Shown in pieces: positions 57,465 to 64,000 of a stretch of DNA of 64,000 bases. The stretch spans positions 8,794,415-8,858,414 of the forward strand of contig JAKSZU010000008.1 of NCBI GenBank assembly GCA_026018925.1, given 5' to 3'. This DNA comes from Tupaia tana (Eukaryota; Chordata; Mammalia; Scandentia; Tupaiidae). The notes under the pieces were generated by a model. It was given only the letters and a program-made list of their open reading frames with translations. It was not told where the DNA came from and searched no databases. The translations under genes and the position numbers were made by a program. Each line of letters opens with the position of its first letter. The stretch's first letter is position 1.

Positions 57465-58670
57465 TCAGCATTACCACTGGCCCTGCTGTTCGCTTTCAAA
57501 GACAGACAGCAATTCCATTCTGAGAAGCCTTCAGATTTCAGTACGGGAGCAGATGAAGTGGGGTTAGACGACATGGTTTGAATCATAGAACGTCTCTGCT
57601 CTCTACTTTAAATACTATGATTATTACTGATTCCTTTATAGTACATAACGTTATTTTAAAATATCTGTGATATTTAAAATTTGAATACCAGCGACAGAAT
57701 CTAGCAAAATATCATTTTTTCCCATTTGAAATGTTTCTTTATCTTTTCTAAGATTTTTATTATTATGTCTTTTGTTGTATAATAAAGGTGAATGGGAAAC
57801 TGTTAATGTTGCTGCAATAGTTTAACACTTCTCAGCACATACATAAAGTAACAAAATGTGATCACATAGCGCAGGACAGGTGAATGGTCCAGTCAGTCAG
57901 TCGGGAAGCATGTTCTGAGCACCGGCTCTGGCCTCACAGTTCCAGATGCTGTGGGGAGTGGAGAGAAACTGGGCATTGACTTAAAGTTTTCTATTCAGAA
58001 GTACTGAAGGATCTTAAAGGAATGGCAAGCAGTGATCTATTAAGATACCAACCCACGGAACCTGCAGAGTTTAGAACTACGTTTTTTAATCCTTGGGGAT
58101 TGCTTGGCAAGTTGAATTAGGGCATCTTAGAAAAGACCCGTGAGTTAAGGCGGCCCTAATGCCCAGCATGGCCTGGGCTTTCTCTGAGCCTTATGAGAAT
58201 CACGACACCGCTGTGTAGTGATTCTCCAACTGGACAGAAAGCCACCCCCAGCAGAACCTGAGGCGGGAGCACTCAGTCCAGGGAACTGAGGGCAGTGTCA
58301 TCCATTCCCCTGGTCAGCGTTACTCGAAGGTATCTGTGAGCAAAGCAGAACATTAGTTAGAACATTAGGTAGTACATTAATAAACTAATTCAACAAATGA
58401 ATTGAGCACCCCACCACCGATGTGATGGGAGAGATTTTTCTTATAACTTAGTTAATTTTTTAAATTTTGACTTAGAGTTTATAAAAATATGACAGAAATG
58501 AAACAAAAAACTCTGATTTCACCTAGATTCCCCAGTTGTTTTTGTCCTACTCTGTTTGCTTTATCATGCTTTGTTACAATGTGCGTATTATTTGGCAGAT
58601 GTTTACTGATATGATGTGTAAAGACACTTGGCTATACAAATATCTTGTTCATCATAATTCATCATAAATT
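57465..58670 (+). other. Intron, nothing strong
   Basis: Unique-looking sequence. The part at 57885-57975 (ttctgagcaccggctctggc) may be a MIR/L2 end. Confidence 0.4.
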
Positions 58671-58675
58671 ATTTT

Positions 58676-58966
58676 CTTAGTCTCCCCCCACCCCAAACAT
58701 AGGATATGTGCACTTGCTGGAGAGATGCAGAGAGAGGGAGAGAGAGGCAGAGAGAAGGAAAGTAAGAAACCACATCCACACACATAGACACACACACACA
58801 CACACACACACACAAAGCTGAGGGCATGGCCATGCCACAATCCCTTCTCCTCCATTCTCTTCTTGGGATTTTTGCAAATACTTGGTGTGATTTTCAAGCC
58901 ACTGGACCTGGGACTCAGCCATGTGGGAGTCTAGTGCCTTAACCAGCACGCCACCTGCCGGCCCTC
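58676..58966 (-). repeat. SINE-L with internal (CA)n expansion
   Basis: Minus-oriented copy in which the segment normally reading aaatcaccccccagg is replaced by (CA)n (58773-58815). The head ends cacctgccggccctc. Confidence 0.82.
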
Positions 58967-58969
58967 ATC

Positions 58970-60025
58970 GTAAAATTTTTACCCACTAATTTTAGCACCC
59001 ATTGATGATTCTTACTTGGATCAGTTATTAACTATTATTCTTGCCAAATGGCGATTTTCCAATTCTGCTAGTACCTCATTTATTATTTTGCATTCTACTA
59101 CAAACTAGAACTTTCCCTTCTTTCAACTTAAAAATTTTATTGATTTTAAAACCCTGGCATTTATTTACGGATTCTTACTTTTTGATGGGTTAAGCAATTT
59201 TTGTCATAATGTACTTTGACGCTGAAATCATCCTTAATTTGGCCCTTTAAGTTCCAGTATCCCTTAGACATGTTACCATCCACTTCACGAGGGCTTACTT
59301 TCTGTTCCCCGACACTGGAATCAGCTATTTCTCAAGGAGCCCTAGTCTCTCTCGGTGGGGAATGGTACTTAGAAAGCAGTATTTGTGTAAGACACGCAGA
59401 GGAGTTAATCTCCCCACAAATGCCCGCTCCCCTCCGCCCAGAGGCCACTTCCGCTGATGGGAGAACTAGGCCACACCTCTGCTCTCCTGAGGTGCTCCCC
59501 AGTAATGTTTCCATGGTGAAACGAGTCTGTGAAGCACTGGCTGTTTCATTCCTCTCTTGGAGCATCACAATGCATATAAATATCGTAAAGGCTCCGAGAT
59601 GCCCTGTGGTAAAGAAATCTGTTTAACAGCATTTCCGAAACTGAAAATTCCACGGGGCTATATTTTTCAGGTAAAATATATTAACATCCTATCAAATAAT
59701 TATTGTGCATTGCTTCAGAGGCCTGAGGCATTTGGGAGCTCATCTAGGAGAAGGCTGTGGCCCCGAGGCAGAGGCGAGAGCACATGCACATTTTTTCAGG
59801 TGGCGCTGTGACAAGCGTGCGTGTGGAGAGAGTCTTTCTTAGCAGGAGTCCGTACAGAGGCTGCTGCACAGGTCTGTGCTCACAAGGGGAGGGAGGCCAG
59901 GGAGCTCGCCAGGAGTCTAAGGTCTGTCTCTGAGCCCACGGCAAAGTGGGAGCTTCTGAAGCAGAGAGCTCTTGAGCCACCACAGCAGCAGCCCCAGGTC
60001 TTGTGACCGTTAGGCCCATCCGACA
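58970..60025 (+). other. Intron, GC-richer patch, no exon accepted
   Basis: 59380-60000 is richer in G and C than its surroundings and has open frames on both strands without a recognisable domain. The AG/GT pair around 59632-59671 fails because the phase-0 reading meets a stop. Confidence 0.4.
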
Positions 60026-60029
60026 CGTG

Positions 60030-60142
60030 AGGGGCCTCCAAAAGCTCATGGAAAGTGTGCAATATGAAAAAATGTGCATAGATAGCAAAAGCTTTTTGAG
60101 CCAAAATAAGCTCATACTTTAGGTTCACAAACTTTTTGAAGC
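60030..60142. mobile_element. Palindromic mariner-like remnant, uninterrupted copy
   Basis: Left end cctccaaaagctcatggaaa and right end (reverse complement) agcttcaaaaagtttgtgaa are inverted repeats. The interior has tgtgcatagatagcaaaag and gagccaaaataagctcatac, shared with the copies at 4307 and 7645. About 113 bp. Confidence 0.65.
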
Positions 60143-60353
60143 TGTTGGGTGAAGTTTTTTCCATTATGAAGAGCAGACAGTATCAAAATACCTGAACATT
60201 TTCTTGTTGGTGCTAGTTGTTGTTTATTGTTCTAAGAATTAGGTTATTTTTTATTACCATTGTATAAAAATTTGAGTTTTCTGTCTATGGCCTTTTTGGT
60301 CTCAGCTTACATGAAGAAATAAGCAAAATCAGGGCCTAAATATACAGAGGCTG

Positions 60354-60523
60354 GGCCGGCAGGTGGCATGGTGGCTAAGGGCACTAGACTCCCAGATGGC
60401 TGACTGCAGTTCAAGTCCCAGACCTGGCAGCTTGCTCTCTTTTCTCTCTCTCTCTCTCTTGCTCTGTTCCCTCTCTGGTCAAATTAAAATAAATAAATAA
60501 AGTAAAATAATTTTTAAAAAAAT
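60354..60523 (+). repeat. SINE-S, plus orientation
   Basis: Complete short form: head gggccggcaggtggcatggt, B box agttcaagtccc, (CT)n body and a tail of AAATAAATAAAT units. A good reference for the SINE-S family. Confidence 0.87.
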
Positions 60524-61204
60524 TGTAAGAGGCCATCTTTGGCTCATTTATCTAACAATTACGTACTGGAAAAAGTAGATTTGTGTGACTCCAATCATAC
60601 TTAACAATATACAGAGGATTATGATTTATATGTTTTAGAAGAAGACTAGCTAATATGCTAATCTCAGGCTCTCTAGGCCTGTGGGAGAGGTAAAGAGCAT
60701 GAGACTCAGGGAACCACTTTTAACCTAGAACCAGCAAGGTACGTAAATTACTGGGCCATGACAGTATATCTAAGAGAAAATGATAAACTGGACATAGATC
60801 TGTCCTTACTCATTGCAATTATACAAAATTAGAATAAACATTGTTTTAGTTTTCCTTTCAATCTGGGTAAAGAATCAAGGTCAAGGAGAAAACTTATAGT
60901 AGTTAGAGGGCAATTAAAATTTTGACATGTTCAGGCCCTAATGGCAGTAGGTTTCCAATAAGAAAGATAAATATTTCCTAGAGGAACTCAGAGAGCTTTG
61001 TGCACAAAGGAGACCTTGCAGAGTGGAGAGGTATGAGAAAGTACAGCAGGAAAGATGGTGAATGTAATGTTATTTGGAGATTGTCTAGTTCAGTTATCAG
61101 ACATGGATTATTAAGAAATATTATACAACTACATACGTATAAGAATTTGTTCTCCAATGAAAGGAGAGCAATGTGTAGTGTCATGGAAAGGTCTCTTTAT
61201 AAAG

Positions 61205-61282
61205 ATGAAATAATGGGTCATCTGAAAAGTCATGATGCATTTTTTTGCATAGGAAAACATAGAAGAAGACATAGTAGTTGGC
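61205..61282. mobile_element. Half of the 80-bp palindromic MITE
   Basis: taatgggtcatctgaaaagt followed by catgatgcatttttttgcat matches the left arm of the copies at 22592 and 23068. The right arm is degraded (acatagaagaagacatag). Confidence 0.5.
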
Positions 61283-61307
61283 CTGTGTTTGAATGGTCTT
61301 TACTTTC

Positions 61308-61558
61308 TTATTTTTATTTGCTATAGGGTAGATGCACTTGCTAGAGGGAGACAGAGAGAGAGAGAAAGTGAGAAAGCAGCCTTTCCCCAGGGGGATGTCC
61401 ATACCACAATCCTTTGTCTTATTGTCTCCTCTCAGGATTTTGGTCATGCAAACATATTTGCCTGGTGTGTTTTTCAAGGCACCAAGTCTGGCATTTGAAC
61501 TGTGCAGTCAGCTACATGGGTCCAGCTGCCTTAACCACCACACCATCTAGCTGGCCCT
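61308..61558 (-). repeat. SINE-L, minus orientation
   Basis: tttgctatagggtagatgca, body and head ccatctagctggccct. Flanks tgaatggtcttt and tgatggtcttt form an imperfect duplication. Confidence 0.83.
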
Positions 61559-62111
61559 GATGGTCTTTCAGTTTGTCAGACACAAATTGCTTGATCTTGG
61601 TAGGTAGAGTCAGTTGGTAAATACATAGCCTTACAGATATCTCATTGCCATCTCTCGCATTCCTGTTGAGGGGTGTAGATAGAATTCTGTGTACATGACT
61701 ACAATCTTCTGTTTGGTGATTAAAGTCAAGTCACTGTCTCTTCTCTCCTCGGTGTTTCACAGTTGCACTGATAGTTCCTAGTTATGGCACGCAAAGTTTT
61801 ATTCATCTATATGGATTTGCTCAGTGACACGATTCAGTCATCTTCCTGTTTTCTCCATAGTCCTCTTTTTTTAAATATATATATTATGTATTTAGAGAAG
61901 TTCTGACTCATTAGCAATAGAAAAAGTTTACAAAAATGGACAAATGACATGAACAGGCAATTTATAAAATAAAAAGAATAATAAGCATGATGAAATATTT
62001 AGCCTTATTATAAATAAACTAAAAGGAAGTTGTCAATGATTATTACTTGTCAAATTGGCAAACACTTAAAAAGTTCTTTCACATGTCATTTGAAATGTAA
62101 ACCGATTACCT

Positions 62112-62370
62112 TTTTATTTTTTAAGAGAGATATTTTTTGCTATATAGCATGCGCATTTGTTGGAGAGACAGGGAGAGACAGAAAGCAAGAAATCAACTCC
62201 CAAAGGGTATGGCCATGCCGCAATCCCTTCTCCTCAATTATGCTCTTGAGATTTTGGGCACGCATGCACACCTGCCCTGCATGAATTTCAAGCCGCCGGG
62301 TCCAGGACTCGAACCATGGTCGATTATGTGGGAGTCCAACAACATAACCATTATGCCATCTGCTGGTTCC
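62112..62370 (-). repeat. SINE-L, minus orientation
   Basis: tattttttgctatatagcat, CpG-reduced body and head ccatctgctggttccc. Right after it (62389-62441) comes a run of about 53 A, on the wrong side to be this element's own tail. Confidence 0.85.
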
Positions 62371-62380
62371 CTGACTACCT

Positions 62381-62442
<62 letters not shown>

Positions 62443-62499
62443 AGTAAAACTGTTCGTATCAAATTTTTTTTAAAAAAAATGCATATTTGATGACTGCAG

Positions 62500-62920
62500 T
62501 AAGCCATATAGCCCCAACTGGGTACTACTTTATAATATGTTCATTCTACTCACTGGGGTTTATGCCTAAAGTCAGACTTGGATTCATGTATAGGTATATA
62601 TCAGCTGTGCTAGCTATTGGATATATTTAGGCTAATTAAGTTCATTAGCAAATCAATTAAATGGGGGGGGGGAAGGCATAGAAAGCAACCATGGATACCA
62701 GAGACAATGTGGGAGGAGGGTGGGACATGGCAGAGGGTGAGGAATAAGGAATCAAGGATGGCAAAACAAAAAACAAAGTATATAAGACATAAGAATTGGA
62801 AAATTATTTGCTGATAACATGTATGTGGATGTACTTGATTGAGCCAATACACAGTGTATTTTGGATGGAAAATTCATCTGTATGCTGTAATGATGTATAG
62901 TGAATTAATGTAAAAAAAAA
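62500..62920 (+). mobile_element. L1 3' UTR, 5'-truncated, plus orientation
   Basis: Starts near gactgcagtaagccatatag and ends gtatgctgtaatgatgtata before an A9 tail. Contains the G9 run (62664-62672) and a purine-rich tract typical of L1 3' UTRs. Matches 45490-45965 in reverse. Confidence 0.85.
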
Positions 62921-62929
62921 AGTCCATTG

Positions 62930-63730
62930 TCCTCTTAATCAATATTTCCCCCTTTTTTACATTGTATGAGCTATGCTAGTCAAACTAACTTTATAGTTAA
63001 GGACAGGTAAAGACCAAGATTTTTTTTTCTTTTATTTCAGTGTGTCAGGGTGAGGGATGAAAGCAGAGACAGTTATTTGGTACTGAATAATAGCACAGAT
63101 GCATGAAAGCGTTCACAGTTGTCCTCATCTTCTAAGAATCTCATCTAGTACTCCCAAAGCACCCACGGTGTAAAAGGGGTGCTGCTAGGTGCTCGGCATG
63201 CCAACATGACTAAGAGATCGTTCTTGTTTTCTGAGTTTATTCCGATTACCCAAGTATGAGCCTTACTGTGCTTTTGTTCTCCTTAGGGTGTGATTATAAT
63301 TGTCTTATCCCAGTGAAAATGCCTCTCTCTTTACACTTGTCTTCCAAAAGATTTATGGAAGGAACTAAATTAATTTCTCCCTTTCTCTCAGGTTCTGAGC
63401 AGGAAGGTTGGATTACCTGACAGAGGTGTTATAACCTCCATGTTGAGTTCTAATATGTTAATTCAGACATTGTACGTACGGCCAGCCATCTGCTCTAGTC
63501 AGCTATTTTTATGACATGTATTTAACTACTTGGTTGAAATATCTTAAAGTAATTCAGGGATTTTAAGTTCCTAAGAAACCAAGAGTGAGTTTTTATGGTC
63601 ATGTTCTCTTGTGAAACAATTAATATTTGCTGCTGTAAATCAGCAGGGGGAGCTGAGCAAATGAATGTTAGTTTCTATTGAGACCATTTCTACGATTGTT
63701 CTTACTCATTTAGGAAATTAAAACGAATGC
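62930..63730 (+). other. Intron or unsampled gene sequence, nothing firm
   Basis: Unique-looking sequence. An AG-preceded frame at 63051 is discussed and set aside under the rejected items. Confidence 0.4.
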
Positions 63731-63734
63731 TGAG

Positions 63735-64000
63735 GGACTAGCAGTTGGCATAATGGCTATGGCGCTAGACTTCCATGTAGTCAACCACTGTCTGAATCCT
63801 GGACCAAGTGGCTTAAACTCACACTGGGCACATGTGTGTGCATGCTCAATATCCTGAGAGGAGAATGGAGGAGAAGAGATTGCAGCGTGACCATCCCCCC
63901 TGGGGGGTGATTTTTCGCTTTCTGTCTCCTTGTCTTTCTGGTGAGCATATACACCCTATAGCAAAAACTTCTCCAAAAACAAAAACAAAGCAAAACAAAA
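63735..64000 (+). repeat. SINE-L cut by the window end
   Basis: Head gggactagcagttggcataa, B box ctgtctgaatcctgg, end ccctatagcaaaaacttctc, then an AAAAC-unit tail running to the last base. Its right flank is outside the window. Confidence 0.88.

Noticed and set aside
59632..59671. AG...GT interval after exon 7
   Set aside because: In the required phase 0 it reads into TGA after four codons.
59216..60164. Several open frames on both strands in a GC-richer patch
   Set aside because: They overlap in opposite strands, have no recognisable motif and no acceptor/donor pair of the right phase.
63051..63115. Possible last PLAT exon (CVRVRDESRDSYLVLNNS after ttttatttcag)
   Set aside because: The start vaguely recalls the final PLAT strands, but a stop follows after 21 codons. 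There is no good donor before it and the expected aromatic/Cys/Trp residues are missing.

Overview
The window is nuclear DNA of a placental mammal. The evidence is long introns with GT-AG exons, L1 LINE fragments on both strands (including an L1MA-type 3' UTR), MIR, MER5A-like and Tigger-like fossils, and more than fifty tRNA-derived SINEs. The SINEs are not Alu, B1/B2, CAN, Bov-tA, lagomorph C, equine ERE or AfroSINE as I know them, so I cannot name the order. I call them SINE-L (about 260 bp; tRNA-like head with an A box near tagcgtaatgg and a B box near ggttcgcgtcc, 3' end ccctatagcaaaaacctct plus an A tail) and SINE-S (about 150 bp; the same kind of head, a CT-rich body and an AAT-rich tail). 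Two rarer tRNA-like types, C and D, also occur.

One plus-strand gene runs through most of the window. Seven coding exons join in phase: 7484-7587, 10974-11150, 14706-14918, 28277-28454, 35863-35994, 52352-52554 and 56063-56149. The first four encode the end of one beta-trefoil-like (fascin/FGF-like) domain and a complete second one. The fifth is a polar linker. The last two encode most of a PLAT/LH2 domain that is cut off by the intron after 56149. Earlier exons lie upstream and later ones downstream of the window. Trefoil plus PLAT domains in a very large gene suggest the long, many-exon form of RP1 (oxygen-regulated protein 1), with a LOXHD1-type PLAT protein as the alternative. That name is inference.

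Everything else is intron. From left to right: 0-7 kb holds SINEs, a Tigger-like remnant and a decayed minus-strand processed copy of PUM3 (5146-7100). 7-15 kb holds the first three exons among SINEs, an L1 tail and a long pyrimidine tract. 15-23 kb is AT/CA microsatellite, SINEs and two small palindromic transposon remnants. 23.3-26.2 kb is a plus-strand L1 with SINEs nested in it. 26-39 kb holds two exons and many SINEs. 39.6-47.6 kb is a cluster of nested minus-strand L1 copies. 47.6-64 kb holds the PLAT exons, MIR/MER5A fossils, more SINEs and a second L1 tail. I see no intact gene on the minus strand, no tRNA, rRNA or CRISPR, and no CpG island promoter.
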